DNA of 64,000 nucleotides from CAZRWD01 sp964603785 (GCA_964603785.1 CAZRWD010000003.1:62001-126000); one strand, 5' to 3'. Positions 1 to 9,203 are shown, counted from the first letter of the stretch. The notes: generated by a model not told the origin, from the letters alone. A program made the numbers and translations.

Positions 1-2169
1 GTAGTCCGCATCGGAGTTCCAGGTGCCCTCGCGAATGATGTGGCGGTAGTCCGCCCCGGCCTCGGCCCTCGCCGCAGGGGTGAACGGATAGGAGACGGCC
101 AGGCCCCCTCCTATGTCGACATCCCTGACGAGTTCGAGGTGGTCGTCAGGGAACCGGAAGAGGTAGCCCGTCACCTGCCTGTAGATGTACGCGCCCAGGT
201 CGGTGCGCATCGGCAGGTAGGAATAGAACAGACCGGCGTCGGCGTCGTTGACGGGTCCGTTGAAGTTGCCGTCGAGGACCAGCTGGTGGTGGGCGAGCAC
301 GTCGCTGAACAGGAAGGTGGTGCTGCCGGACAGGCCCGAGTAGGAGTCGTAGTCGGCAAGGGCGCTGACATAGTCCGTCGAGATCACCGGCGAGTACGGG
401 GAGATGCGAAGCATCCTGCCGGGTTCGGGGATGGCGGGTTCGGAGACGGCCTCCGGCGGGACCCGGGCGGAGAACGCCTCCGCGCGGGACTGCGGGGGAG
501 GTGCGGGAAGGGGGGCGGAGTCGTCGCGCCAGCCCTCCAGTATGCCGTAGGAGATGTAGACGGAGGTCTGCCCGTCGAAGCCGCCCGAGGTGAAGGAGAG
601 GACCCTGCCGGAGTCGGCCCAGGACGGCGAGTCCATCGTCATGTAGAGGCTGGTCAGCCTGTGGTCGGCCCCGGTCGTGTCGACGAGGTGGATGTCCGAC
701 ATGCCCCCCTCGTACCTGACGTATGTAAGCCCGGAGGGGGTCTGCGCGGGATAGCGGATCTCGACGGTATCGCGCAGCAGCACAGTGGATTCCCCATCCG
801 ACGGATCGAGCAGGAGGATCTCCCAGGTGCCCTCCCCGGCGTTCTCCCGTGCGGCCAGTATCCCGTCGGGGGTCCATGCCAGGTCGCGCTCGCCCCCGGA
901 GGTGGCTCCCAGGCTGCGCGGCATCCCGCCTCCCGCCTCCCAGACGAAGACGTCGTTGGAGAGGGGGCCCAGGCCGGCGAAGGCCAGCGCCCCGCCGTCG
1001 GGGGACCAGACAGGGTCCCTCACAAGGCCCATCTCGAACGGCAGCTCCTCCACCTCCCCGCCCGTGCAGAGGAGGATCCTGTCGCCGCCGACGCGGTGGA
1101 CGGCCACTGCCAGCGTGTCGCCGCCGGGCGAGAAGGCGCAGACCCTGTAGGTGGGCGAGATGCCGGTGTCGTCGAATCCGCCGGTGTTCACGCATCTCTC
1201 GACCAGGGAGCCGTCTACGGCGGACCTGACCACGACCGAGAGGCCCCCGTGATGGTTCTCGACCCCCGCGATCCTGTCCCCCGATGGCGAGATCACCGTC
1301 ATCACCTGGACGAGCCTGGAATCGCCGGTCTCCAGGGCCCTGCCGATGTCGGAGGGGTTCTGCCTTTCGGCGACCTGCACCCAGTAGGTCTCCCGGGCCC
1401 ACTCCCCGAACCTCGCGTCGAACTGGGAGACGCTCATGTCGAACGCCTCCTCGACGGCCTCGGTGAGCCCGCCCCTCGAGGCGAGATGGTGCACGAAGTC
1501 CCGGAAGCGCTCCCTGCCGTACCTCTCGACCATGAAGTGGTAGATGGCCTGCCCCTCCCTGTACACGAGGTAGTCGCCCCGCCTGGACAGCTCGGGGATC
1601 GAGACTATCTGACCGCCGAAGAGCATGTCCCTGAACTCCGCCTCGGAGGCCTCGTCCCACCCGAGGGAGGTGTACTCGGCAAGGCCCTCCATGGTCCAGA
1701 GGGGGGAGGTGGTGAGGATGATGCTCTGCAGGCTCCTGTCGTAGAGCATGTCGAAGACGTAGGCATGGTTGACCTCGTGGGTGAGGACATGCCTGTACTC
1801 GGTCCAGGACCCGGTGTACGGCACCACCACGCGGCCCTTGAAGAACTCGGTGAAGCCGCCTACGGCCTCGTCGATCTCGGAGGAGATGATGTCCGTCTGC
1901 CTGAAGGTCCCGGGAGTGGGGTAGAGGACTATCTGGAAGGGGTCGTCGGGCAGGAAGCCGAACTCGGCGGCGAGCTCCTCTATCTCGCTGTTCGCGATTG
2001 CGAGCGTGCTCTCCGCGACGGCCTCGGAGCCCTCCGGGAAGCAGAGCGCGACATGTCGGTCGCGCACCTCCCACCAGTCGAGGTCACCCAGCTGGAGTTT
2101 GTTGCGGCCGTAGACGGTCGCCGAGGAGATCGCCGCCGCCGCCAGTAGAACCGCCTGTGTACTGCGCAT
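1..2169 (-). CDS. Secreted gluzincin-like metallopeptidase with beta-propeller and barrel-like region (3' end outside window)
   Basis: The frame is open from ATG at 2169 to the window edge (723 codons, no stop), so the C-terminus is missing. The first ~21 residues form a signal peptide. An HEVNH zinc motif lies at residues 131-135, and MEGLAEY about 25 residues later supplies the likely third ligand Glu, as in 'peptidase MA-like' gluzincins. The middle third carries repeated TolB/WD40-like blades. The last visible part is rich in alternating aromatic/polar strands (for example LFYSYLPMRTDL) like an outer-membrane barrel. Such three-part proteins are common but functionally uncharacterised in FCB-type bacteria. 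It is divergent from the lipoprotein gene at 2250 across 80 bases. Family assignment is fairly secure; substrate is unknown. Confidence 0.75.
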   Translation of the reverse strand, partial: MRSTQAVLLAAAAISSATVYGRNKLQLGDLDWWEVRDRHVALCFPEGSEAVAESTLAIANSEIEELAAEFGFLPDDPFQIVLYPTPGTFRQTDIISSEIDEAVGGFTEFFKGRVVVPYTGSWTEYRHVLTHEVNHAYVFDMLYDRSLQSIILTTSPLWTMEGLAEYTSLGWDEASEAEFRDMLFGGQIVSIPELSRRGDYLVYREGQAIYHFMVERYGRERFRDFVHHLASRGGLTEAVEEAFDMSVSQFDARFGEWARETYWVQVAERQNPSDIGRALETGDSRLVQVMTVISPSGDRIAGVENHHGGLSVVVRSAVDGSLVERCVNTGGFDDTGISPTYRVCAFSPGGDTLAVAVHRVGGDRILLCTGGEVEELPFEMGLVRDPVWSPDGGALAFAGLGPLSNDVFVWEAGGGMPRSLGATSGGERDLAWTPDGILAARENAGEGTWEILLLDPSDGESTVLLRDTVEIRYPAQTPSGLTYVRYEGGMSDIHLVDTTGADHRLTSLYMTMDSPSWADSGRVLSFTSGGFDGQTSVYISYGILEGWRDDSAPLPAPPPQSRAEAFSARVPPEAVSEPAIPEPGRMLRISPYSPVISTDYVSALADYDSYSGLSGSTTFLFSDVLAHHQLVLDGNFNGPVNDADAGLFYSYLPMRTDLGAYIYRQVTGYLFRFPDDHLELVRDVDIGGGLAVSYPFTPAARAEAGADYRHIIREGTWNSDADY

Positions 2170-2190
2170 CCGATCGCTCCCGGGAGAGGC

Positions 2191-2219
2191 TGTACCGTGA
2201 TCACCGGGCCGACTATACT
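2191..2219 (+). promoter_or_regulatory. Putative sigma70-type promoter for the small lipoprotein gene
   Basis: A good -10 element, TATACT, lies at 2214-2219, with a weak -35 (TGTACC, 2191-2196) 17 bases upstream. Transcription would begin about 2226, leaving a leader of roughly 24 bases before the ATG at 2250. Only the -10 is convincing. Confidence 0.4.
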
Positions 2220-2249
2220 GCGCTCCGGCCCGATCGAACAGGATGAACG

Positions 2250-2642
2250 ATGAAGAGGCTCGTTCCGGCGGCTGTCGCGGTGTTCCTCGCAGGCTGCGGA
2301 GGCAGGGGCGATCCGGTGATCCCGGAGGCGGACCGCCTCTACCTGGAGGGGTGGGCATCGGTGCTCGCACCGGCGATGCTCATCTGCGAAGACGGAAGGG
2401 TGGCGCAGATCCCCGACAGCACCGGAGTGGCCGACCTCATGGCCTTCTGCGACGGCGACCCGGCCCGCTACGTCTACCTCTACGGATGCCTGAGGGACTC
2501 GCTCGCGGCGGTTCCCGCCCCGGACCCGTCCTGCCTGGAGGGTCAGTCCGCGGGAGGCGGGGCGGCCGGCTTCGAGGGGGACTCCGGCGGTTCCGTCAGC
2601 GGGTCACCCGGAGGAATATCCGGGAGAGGTCCCTCCACATGA
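2250..2642 (+). CDS. Small predicted lipoprotein
   Basis: A 130-residue protein begins MKRLVPAAVAVFLAGCGG, a lipoprotein signal peptide with lipobox LAGC (Cys16). The mature part has four further cysteines (CED, FCD, GCL, SCLEG), which could form disulfides in the periplasm, and ends in a Gly/Ser-rich low-complexity tail. The last 47 bases overlap the 3' end of rseP on the opposite strand. An AGGA element precedes the ATG. No family was recognised. The signal peptide makes it likely to be a real gene, but the C-terminal tail could be partly an artefact of G+C-rich sequence. Confidence 0.6.
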   Translation: MKRLVPAAVAVFLAGCGGRGDPVIPEADRLYLEGWASVLAPAMLICEDGRVAQIPDSTGVADLMAFCDGDPARYVYLYGCLRDSLAAVPAPDPSCLEGQSAGGGAAGFEGDSGGSVSGSPGGISGRGPST

Positions 2643-3843
2643 TGAGGACGAAGAGCACCAGGATCACCAGCAGACCTATCCTCTGGGCGGCCTGCACGGC
2701 CCTTGCCGAGGGCCTTCGCCGGAACACCCCCTCGTAGAGCAGGAGCAGCATCTGCCCTCCGTCGAGGAGGGGGATGGGCAGCAGGTTGAAGCACATCACC
2801 GCTATGGAGATCCCGGCGACGGCCTCCAGGAGCCTCGGGATCCCCCGTCCGGCCTCCTGTCCGAGGGTCTCCGCGACGTAGATCGGGCCGCCGGACATCT
2901 GGACCAGCTCGACGGGCCTGGTGAAGACCGACGCGAGGGTCCTGTACACGAAGACGGTCCCCCCGGCGGCCGCTCCCACCGAGTACAGGAAGGCTTCGCC
3001 GAGCGGGTACCTCACGTTGACGAGCGACGTCCGGGCGACCACCCCTATGCGCGGGGACCCCTCCAGGACCAGGGGCTCCATGACCGCCGTGAACACCGAG
3101 CCTTCCCTCGCGTACTCGATCACGAGGCCAGAGCCGGACGCCCCCTCCACCGCCTCCAGCAGGTCCGCCCAGGAATGAACGGGGCTTCCGTCGACCGAGA
3201 TCAGGCTGTCCCCCGCCCTGAGGCCCGCCTCGTATGCCGGCAGGCCGATGATGCTCTCGCCCAGCACGGGGGGGATCAGCGGCTGGAAGCCCGGCGCCTC
3301 GCCGGGTCCGTCCAGGGTGTAGGCGTACTCCCTCCGGCCCTCCGCGGTGCCAGCCAGGAGGGTGCCCGAGGGATGCCGCGCCATCTCGAGGGCGGCCGAC
3401 CCGTAGTCGGGCGTGTCGATGCCGTTGACCGCCAGGACCGTGTCCCCCTCGGCCAGGCCCAGGCTGTTCCCCCCGGGTCCGATCACGTTCAGGAACACGG
3501 CCTCCTCCTGCCCGGTGACTCCCAGGACCAGGAAGAACAGGATCACGGCCAGGACGAAGTTGAAGACCGGCCCCGCCAGGGCCGTGAGGAGCCGTGCATG
3601 CCAGGGCCGGTCGGGGACCTTCTCCTCGCCCGACGTGCCCAGGTCCACCTTCACGTAGCCGCCCAGGGGGATGGCTCCGATGCAGAACTCGGTCCTCCGC
3701 GTCCGGATCTTCAGGATGTGCGGGGGGAACCCTATCGAGAACCTCTCCACCTCCAGCCCCGCGAGCCTCGCCGCCACGAAGTGGCCCAGCTCGTGGAAGA
3801 GCACTATCGCGCCGAAGCCCAGGAGCACGTAGAGAAAGGTCAT
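2596..3843 (-). CDS. rseP: RIP-type site-2 metalloprotease RseP
   Basis: The 415-residue integral-membrane zinc protease would cleave transmembrane anti-sigma factors and remnant signal peptides. HELGH at residues 17-21 sits in the first membrane helix and the second active-site motif NLLPIPLLDGG lies near residue 355. Between them are a beta-strand membrane loop (IGAIPLGGYVKV) and two PDZ-like segments, the clearer one around GLRAGDSLISVDG. Length and order match E. coli RseP. The ATG at 3843 overlaps the dxr stop (ATGA). It is the last gene of the frr-uppS-cdsA-dxr-rseP run, the usual location of rseP. The 3' end overlaps the convergent lipoprotein gene. Confidence 0.95.
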   Translation of the reverse strand: MTFLYVLLGFGAIVLFHELGHFVAARLAGLEVERFSIGFPPHILKIRTRRTEFCIGAIPLGGYVKVDLGTSGEEKVPDRPWHARLLTALAGPVFNFVLAVILFFLVLGVTGQEEAVFLNVIGPGGNSLGLAEGDTVLAVNGIDTPDYGSAALEMARHPSGTLLAGTAEGRREYAYTLDGPGEAPGFQPLIPPVLGESIIGLPAYEAGLRAGDSLISVDGSPVHSWADLLEAVEGASGSGLVIEYAREGSVFTAVMEPLVLEGSPRIGVVARTSLVNVRYPLGEAFLYSVGAAAGGTVFVYRTLASVFTRPVELVQMSGGPIYVAETLGQEAGRGIPRLLEAVAGISIAVMCFNLLPIPLLDGGQMLLLLYEGVFRRRPSARAVQAAQRIGLLVILVLFVLIMWRDLSRIFLRVTR

Positions 3844-4955
3844 ACGATCCTCTCGATGGCCCTCCGGGCCTCTTCGCGTGCGCGGGCGTCAGCCGCCACG
3901 ACATCCTCGAACCGCTCCACCGGGGCGGCCCCGTGCGCCGCCATCACCGCCGCGACGACCTCGGCTATCCCGCCGAACGGCATCTCTCCGGCCAGGAAGG
4001 CGGCGACCGCCACCTCGTCGGCCGCGTTGGCGGCTGCGGGGGCCGTGCCGCCGGCGGTTCCCGCGGCGATGACCGTCCCGAAGGCGGGGTATCTCCCGTG
4101 GTCCAGGGCCGAGAACTCCAGCGCGGGCCAGGAGACGGGATCGTCGGGCACGGCGAAGCCCCGGGGGTCGGAGGCCCCCAGGAGGGCGTGCTGGATGGGC
4201 ACCCTCATGTCCGGAACCCCCAGCAGAGCCCGGTAGGAGCCGTCCTCCATCTCGACGAGCGAGTGGACGATGCTGCGCGGATGGATCAGCACGCCCGTCT
4301 CCACGCCCGGGAAGAGCCACCCCGCCTCTATCACCTCGAAGGCCTTGTTGACCAGCGTCGCCGAATCCACGGTTATCCTCGGCCCCATGTCCCAGGTGGG
4401 ATGCGAGAGGACTTCCGCGGGTGAGGCGGCGGCCGCAGCCGCGGGAGGGAGGTCGCGAAGGGCGCCGCCGCTCGCGGTGAGGATGATCCTGCGTGGAGGC
4501 CTCGAGGCACCCTCCAGACAGCGGGCGATCGTGCTGTGTTCGCTGTCCACCGGGATCACCAGGCCTGCGTCGAGATGCTCGCGGAGCAGCACGCCCCCCG
4601 TGACCAGGCTCTCCTTGTTGGCGAGGGCGAGGGGCCTGCCCAGGGCTGCGGCGACGAGGCTGGCGCGCAGGCCGGCGAAGCCCGTGATCGCGTTCAGGAC
4701 GATGTCGCATCCTTCGATGGCCGCCTCGATGGCTTCGTCCCCGGTGACCGTGCCGGAGGGCGCGGCCCGGCCGGCCTGCGGAGACAGCATGCAGGTCGCG
4801 GCAGGCGAGAACCTCGCCGCCTGGGCCGACAGCAGCTCCGCGTTCGAGCGGCAGAGCAGCGAGTGGACCGACAGCGACCCGGCGCAGGCTTCGATGACCT
4901 CCAGGGCCTGGCGCCCTATGGAGCCGGTCGAGCCGAGGACCGCCACCCTCCTCAC
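3840..4955 (-). CDS. dxr: 1-deoxy-D-xylulose 5-phosphate reductoisomerase
   Basis: The enzyme converts DXP to 2-C-methyl-D-erythritol 4-phosphate with NADPH, the committed step of the MEP isoprenoid pathway. The 371 residues begin with the dinucleotide loop GSTGSIG, followed by ANKESLV, the metal/substrate motif DSEHSTI and ITVDSATLVNKAFEVIEA. The GTG start at 4955 overlaps the cdsA stop as GTGA, and the protein begins VRRVAVLGSTG as expected for the family. The location next to uppS and cdsA matches its role in supplying the isoprenoid precursors of undecaprenyl phosphate. Confidence 0.96.
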   Translation of the reverse strand: MRRVAVLGSTGSIGRQALEVIEACAGSLSVHSLLCRSNAELLSAQAARFSPAATCMLSPQAGRAAPSGTVTGDEAIEAAIEGCDIVLNAITGFAGLRASLVAAALGRPLALANKESLVTGGVLLREHLDAGLVIPVDSEHSTIARCLEGASRPPRRIILTASGGALRDLPPAAAAAASPAEVLSHPTWDMGPRITVDSATLVNKAFEVIEAGWLFPGVETGVLIHPRSIVHSLVEMEDGSYRALLGVPDMRVPIQHALLGASDPRGFAVPDDPVSWPALEFSALDHGRYPAFGTVIAAGTAGGTAPAAANAADEVAVAAFLAGEMPFGGIAEVVAAVMAAHGAAPVERFEDVVAADARAREEARRAIERIV

Positions 4956-5767
4956 GGGAGGGCGCCCGCGAGGGCCAGGACGGCCAGCGCGGCGGGTGCC
5001 GCGAGCACGAGGCTGTCCGTCCTGTCCAGGAAGCCGCCGTGGCCGGGCAGGAAGAGGCCCGAGTCCTTCACTCCGGCATCCCGCTTGAAGGCTGATTCGA
5101 GCAGGTCCCCCAGGACGCCCGCGAGACCGCAGGCAAGCCCGGCAGCGAGCGAGACGGCCGTCGTCAGCCCTGCTGCGGATCCCGTCAGGACGGCGATCCC
5201 GGCCGAGGCGGCCAGCCCGGCCGCGAAACCCTCCCAGGTCTTGGCTGGGCTGATCGACGGGGACATCCTGCGCCTGCCCACGGCGCAGCCCGTGAAGTAG
5301 GCCGCGGAGTCGCCCGCCCAGCAGCATGCGAGAGGGAGCAGGGCGAGCCACGGCCCCGGCGAGGAGACGCGCAGGAGCGCCACGGAACCCAGCCCCGTCG
5401 AGCAGAGTGCTGCGATCCAGCCTGCGGAGGCCACGGAGCGGAGGGATGATCCGGGATCGCCGGAGAGGACTGTCGCGAGACCGGCGAGGATGCCCGGGAG
5501 GAGTGCGAAGAAGGGCAGGGCTCCCCACCCCAGCGGCATGGAGACGGCTGCCAGCACGGCACCGGCGGCCAGGGCGGCCCGGGGGGCTGCCCTGCCCGCG
5601 GGACTGCAGAGGCGGGACGCCTCCAGGGCGCAGCCGCCCGAGACCGCTGCGCAGAGCACGATCAGTGGGGCATGGCCGGGCCAGTCGGGAAGGAGTGCGG
5701 CGGCGACGACCGAAAGACCGGCGGCCGCGCCTGCGGCCCGCCTGCCGAGGACGGGGAAGCGGCCCAA
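4952..5767 (-). CDS. cdsA: Phosphatidate cytidylyltransferase
   Basis: A polytopic inner-membrane enzyme making CDP-diacylglycerol from phosphatidate and CTP for all phospholipids. The C-terminal signature is complete: SAFKRDAGVKDSG followed by LPGHGGFLDRTDS, with the essential KRD...KD and HGG..DR residues. Most of the ~271 residues are Ala/Leu/Gly-rich membrane helices. The best start is TTG at 5767, three bases after the uppS stop; no ATG or GTG fits the 5' end, so the start is moderately uncertain. The stop overlaps the dxr start. Its product feeds pgsA and the CDP-alcohol phosphotransferase elsewhere in this window. Confidence 0.92.
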   Translation of the reverse strand: MGRFPVLGRRAAGAAAGLSVVAAALLPDWPGHAPLIVLCAAVSGGCALEASRLCSPAGRAAPRAALAAGAVLAAVSMPLGWGALPFFALLPGILAGLATVLSGDPGSSLRSVASAGWIAALCSTGLGSVALLRVSSPGPWLALLPLACCWAGDSAAYFTGCAVGRRRMSPSISPAKTWEGFAAGLAASAGIAVLTGSAAGLTTAVSLAAGLACGLAGVLGDLLESAFKRDAGVKDSGLFLPGHGGFLDRTDSLVLAAPAALAVLALAGALP

Positions 5768-5769
5768 GC

Positions 5770-6471
5770 TCAGCCCAGCCCGCCGAACCGTCTGCTGCGG
5801 GACTCGTAGACCTCCAGGGCCCGGTCCAGGTGCTCCCTCCGGAAGTCCGGCCAGAGGACGTCCGGGAAGTAGAGCTCGGAGTAGGCGCACTGCCAGATGA
5901 GGAAGTTCGAGATGCGCATCTCGCCGCTGGTCCTGATCAGCAGGTCGGGGTCTGGGATCTCGGGATGGTACATGCGCGCGGCGAGGTCGCCCTCGGTCAT
6001 GGCGGAGGGATCCAGCGCGCCCTCGACGGCGTCCTGCGCGGCCTTCCTGGCCGCGTCGAGTATCTCGGCCCTGCCGCCGTAGTTCAGGGCGAGGACCAGG
6101 GTGAGCCCGCCGTTCCCGGCGGTTCTCTCCATGGCCCCCTCGAGGTCGCGGCGGGCGGCGGCCGGCAGCCCCTCCGTCCTGCCGGTGGAGATGATCCTGA
6201 CCCCCTCGGAGTCCAGCTCGTCTATGTTCCTGGATATGAAGGCGCTGAGGAGGCGCATGATGAGCGACACCTCGGTCTTCGGGCGCTTCCAGTTCTCGGT
6301 CGAGAAGGCGAAGAGCGTGAGGTAGCGGACGCCCTTCTCCCCGCACCACTCCACCGCCTCCCGGATCGAGGCCTCGGCGGCCCTGTGCCCCTCGGTGCGG
6401 ACGAGGCCCCTCCGCCGGGCCCAGCGGCCGTTCCCGTCCATTATCACGGCGATGTGGGCCGGTATGCCCAT
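5770..6471 (-). CDS. uppS: Isoprenyl (undecaprenyl) diphosphate synthase
   Basis: A cis-prenyltransferase that extends farnesyl diphosphate with isopentenyl diphosphate to give the C55 carrier of peptidoglycan and polysaccharide synthesis. The 233 residues contain the N-terminal catalytic MDGNGRWA motif, FAFSTENWKRP, ALNYGGR and the C-terminal DLLIRTSGE and SELYFPD motifs, all in order. The ATG at 6471 overlaps the frr stop (TGATG). Length is typical of bacterial UppS. The MEP gene dxr downstream and the ribosomal genes upstream form the standard operon. Confidence 0.96.
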   Translation of the reverse strand: MGIPAHIAVIMDGNGRWARRRGLVRTEGHRAAEASIREAVEWCGEKGVRYLTLFAFSTENWKRPKTEVSLIMRLLSAFISRNIDELDSEGVRIISTGRTEGLPAAARRDLEGAMERTAGNGGLTLVLALNYGGRAEILDAARKAAQDAVEGALDPSAMTEGDLAARMYHPEIPDPDLLIRTSGEMRISNFLIWQCAYSELYFPDVLWPDFRREHLDRALEVYESRSRRFGGLG

Positions 6472-7025
6472 CAGACCTCCGTGATCTCCTCTTCCTTGAC
6501 CTTCAGGATCCTGTCGATGTCGGCGGTGGCGGCGTCGGCGGCCTTCTGGACCTCGTCGAGGACCTTCTTCTCCTCGTCCTCGGACATCTCGCCGGCCCTG
6601 CGGGCCCTGTGGGCGGCCTCGTTGGCCTCCCTGCGGATGTTCCGCACCGCCGTCCTGCCCTCCTCGGCGAGCTTCCTGACCAGCTTCAGCAGGTCCCTGC
6701 GCCTCTCCTCGGAGAGCTTCGGGATCGGGATGCGGATCAGGGGGCCCTCGAGGCTGGCCCTGAGCCCGAGGTCGGAGGACTCCACTGCCTTGACCACGGC
6801 CTGTGCCGTCGAGGCATCCCACGGCTGGATGACGAGCATCCGGGGTTCCGGCGCCGAGATCCCGGCCACCTGCTTCAGCGGCATGGAGGCGCCCCAGCAC
6901 TCGACCTTCACGTTGTCCAGGAGGGCGGGGCTGGCCTTGCCGGTGCGGATGCCGGCCATCTCCCTCGATGTGCTCTGGATGGTCTTCTCGAGCTTGTCGC
7001 TCATCTCTTCGGTGACAGCCGCCAT
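6471..7025 (-). CDS. frr: Ribosome recycling factor
   Basis: With EF-G it splits the post-termination ribosome. The 184 residues have the family pattern: an N-terminal helix with REMAGIRTGKASPALLD, the small beta domain (PLKQVAGISAPEPRMLVIQPWD) and the long C-terminal coiled-coil hairpin (PKLSEERRRDLLKLV, then EDEEKKVLDEVQ). The ATG at 7025 is two bases from the pyrH stop. The neighbourhood rpsB-tsf-pyrH-frr is one of the most conserved in bacteria. Confidence 0.96.
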   Translation of the reverse strand: MAAVTEEMSDKLEKTIQSTSREMAGIRTGKASPALLDNVKVECWGASMPLKQVAGISAPEPRMLVIQPWDASTAQAVVKAVESSDLGLRASLEGPLIRIPIPKLSEERRRDLLKLVRKLAEEGRTAVRNIRREANEAAHRARRAGEMSEDEEKKVLDEVQKAADAATADIDRILKVKEEEITEV

Positions 7026-7027
7026 GG

Positions 7028-7750
7028 TCACTCCTCCCAGATGGTGGTGCCTATGGAGCGGTCCTCGAGGACCCGGGCGATGTTCGCCGGGTCGGTGATG
7101 TCGAAGACCGTCACCGGAAGGCCGTTCTCCCTGCACAGGGCGACGGCCGCCGCGTCCATCACGCCCAGGTCCAGGGCGAGGACCCTGTCGTAGGAGATGG
7201 TTCCGAACCTCACCGCCGAAGGGTTCGAGACCGGATCGCTGTCGTAGACCCCGTCGACCTTCGTGCCCTTCAGGAGCAGTTTACAGCCGGTCTGCACCGC
7301 TCTCAGGGCCGCCGCGGTATCGGTCGTGAGATACGGGTTCCCCGTTCCGCCGGCGTATATCGCGATCGCCCCGGAGTCCACGAGGCGGATCGCCTCGTCG
7401 GGCGAGTAGGCCCCCACGCATCCGGAGGGGGGCAGCGCGGACAGCACCCCGGCGCAGGCGCCGAGGCTCTCGATGGCGTCCTTGAGGGCTATCCCGTTGA
7501 TGACGGTCGCCAGCATCCCCATGTGGTCGGCACGGTGCCGGGTGATGCCTTCGGTGTGCGCGCCGCGGATGAAGTTGCCCCCGCCGACGACAACTCCCGG
7601 CCTCCAGCCCGACCTGGAGACGGAAACCAGGGCGCCCGCGTACTCGCGCAGGGCGCCCTGGTCTATCCCGGTCCCTCTTCCGCCGGCGAGGAGCTCGCCG
7701 CTCAGCTTGAGCAGGATCCTCCCCGGACCGTGCGGGGGGTCCCCCTTCAT
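7028..7750 (-). CDS. pyrH: UMP kinase
   Basis: The 240-residue amino-acid-kinase-fold enzyme phosphorylates UMP to UDP. Motifs include the ATP loop LLKLSGELL, the glycine loop VVVGGGNFIRG, the UMP-binding region TRHRADHMGMLATVINGIAL, GGTGNPYLTTDTAAALRA and LLKGTKVDGVYDSDP. It begins at ATG 7750, immediately after the tsf stop, within the translation operon. All catalytic elements appear intact and the length matches hexameric bacterial UMP kinases. Confidence 0.96.
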   Translation of the reverse strand: MKGDPPHGPGRILLKLSGELLAGGRGTGIDQGALREYAGALVSVSRSGWRPGVVVGGGNFIRGAHTEGITRHRADHMGMLATVINGIALKDAIESLGACAGVLSALPPSGCVGAYSPDEAIRLVDSGAIAIYAGGTGNPYLTTDTAAALRAVQTGCKLLLKGTKVDGVYDSDPVSNPSAVRFGTISYDRVLALDLGVMDAAAVALCRENGLPVTVFDITDPANIARVLEDRSIGTTIWEE

Positions 7751-7751
7751 G

Positions 7752-8348
7752 TCAGGTGCCTATCTGGAAGCGGGAAAACCTTCTTATCACGACGTTCTCG
7801 CCGAGCTTGGCGATGACCGACTTCAGCACGTCGGAGACCCGGCCGGCGGCGTTGTCGTGGATCCATTCCTGGTCCAGGAGGCAGGCCTCCTCGAAGAACT
7901 TCTCGACCCTGCCCTCCACGATCTTCTCTATGATGTTGGCCGGCTTTCCCGAATCCCTGAGCTGGGCCCTGTAGATGTCCTTCTCGGCCTCGACGGTCTC
8001 CGCCGGGATGTCCTCGCGGCAGACCGCCAGGGGCTCGAAGGCGGCGATCTGCATGGCCACCTGTTTGCAGAAGCTCTGGAACTCGTCGGTCCTGGCCACG
8101 AAGTCGGTCTCGCAGTTGACCTCCAGGAGCACGCCGATCCTGCCGCCGCCGTGGATGTAGGCTGCGACCGTGCCCTCGCGGGCCTCCCTGTCGGCCTTCT
8201 TGGCGGCGACCTTGAGCCCGCGCTCGCGCAGGAGCTTCAGAGCCTCGTCGATGTTGCCGCCGCTCTCCTCCAGGGCGTTCCTGCAGTCGAGAACCCCCGC
8301 GCCGCTGATCTCCCTCAGCTCCTTCACCACTCTTGCCTCGACAGCCAT
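7752..8348 (-). CDS. tsf: Elongation factor Ts
   Basis: Guanine nucleotide exchange factor for EF-Tu. At 198 residues it is the short form: an N-terminal UBA-like domain (VKELREISGAGVLDCRNAL), the conserved core with VNCETDFVAR, and a single C-terminal dimerisation region, unlike the ~283-residue E. coli protein. It ends with a basic RRFSRFQIG tail. It lies three bases after the rpsB stop, the near-universal rpsB-tsf pair. Confidence 0.95.
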   Translation of the reverse strand: MAVEARVVKELREISGAGVLDCRNALEESGGNIDEALKLLRERGLKVAAKKADREAREGTVAAYIHGGGRIGVLLEVNCETDFVARTDEFQSFCKQVAMQIAAFEPLAVCREDIPAETVEAEKDIYRAQLRDSGKPANIIEKIVEGRVEKFFEEACLLDQEWIHDNAAGRVSDVLKSVIAKLGENVVIRRFSRFQIGT

Positions 8349-8351
8349 GTC

Positions 8352-9170
8352 CTACTCCCCTGCGCTCTTCTCCGGGGATTCCTCCGGAGCGGCGGATGCG
8401 TCTCCCGGGACGGCCTCCGCGGGGGGTGCGGCGGGAGCCGCCTCCTCAACGGCGTCCGCCCGATGGGCCGGCCGGCCCGCGGGGCTCCTGCCCTCGTTGC
8501 CCAGTATGCAGGCGTCGGCGAGGGTTCCTATCAGGAGGGAAATCGACTTGATCGCGTCGTCGTTGCCGGGGATCGGGTAGTCCACCTCGCCGGGGTTGCA
8601 GTTGGTGTCGACCACCCCGATGCAGGGTATCCCGAGCCTGCGGGCCTCGGCGACCGCGATGTGCTCCTTCTTGATGTCGACCACGACTATGGCACCCGGC
8701 AGGTCCTTCATGTCCCTGATGCCGCTCAGGTACTTCCCCAGCTTCTCGCGCTCGCGGACCTTCTGGAGGATCTCGCGCTTCGTGAACCTGGCGGCCGACC
8801 CGTCGCGCTCCAGGGCCTCGAGCTCCTCCAGGCGGAGGACGCTCCGGCGGACCGTGGCGAAGTTGGTGAGCGTCCCGCCGAGCCACCTCTCGGTCATGCA
8901 GCTCTGGCCGGACCTCTCCGCGTGCTCCCGGACGCACTCGCGCCCCTGCTTCTTGGTGGCGACGAAGAGCACGCCCTTGCCGGAGGCGGTGGTCCTCGTG
9001 ACGAGGTTCACGGCCTCCTCGAGCCTCGTGCGGGTCTTCTGGAGGTCGATGATGTGGATGCCTCCCCTGGCCATGAAGATGAAGCTCTTCATGGCGGGGT
9101 TCCAGCGCTTGACCTGGTGGCCGAAGTGCACTCCGGCCTCCAGCATCTCCTGGATCGCGGGTATCTTCAC
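8352..9170 (-). CDS. rpsB: 30S ribosomal protein S2
   Basis: The 272-residue small-subunit protein starts MKIPAIQEMLEAGVHFGHQ, with the signature FGHQVKRWNPAM and later RWLGGTLTNF and PDIV-like VVVDIKKEHIAV. After residue ~225 an Ala/Pro/Glu-rich acidic extension (about 45 residues) replaces the usual short tail. It starts at ATG 9170 and follows rpsI by 109 bases that contain a long inverted repeat. Confidence 0.96.
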   Translation of the reverse strand: MKIPAIQEMLEAGVHFGHQVKRWNPAMKSFIFMARGGIHIIDLQKTRTRLEEAVNLVTRTTASGKGVLFVATKKQGRECVREHAERSGQSCMTERWLGGTLTNFATVRRSVLRLEELEALERDGSAARFTKREILQKVREREKLGKYLSGIRDMKDLPGAIVVVDIKKEHIAVAEARRLGIPCIGVVDTNCNPGEVDYPIPGNDDAIKSISLLIGTLADACILGNEGRSPAGRPAHRADAVEEAAPAAPPAEAVPGDASAAPEESPEKSAGE

Positions 9171-9203
9171 TGTTCTTCCCTTCGGTTCGACCGCCGGCGA
9201 CAG

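Noticed and set aside
40..2148. A 702-codon open frame on the plus strand opposite the metallopeptidase
   Set aside because: It is a shadow of the G+C-rich minus-strand gene. The real gene runs on the minus strand with a signal peptide and an HExxH motif.
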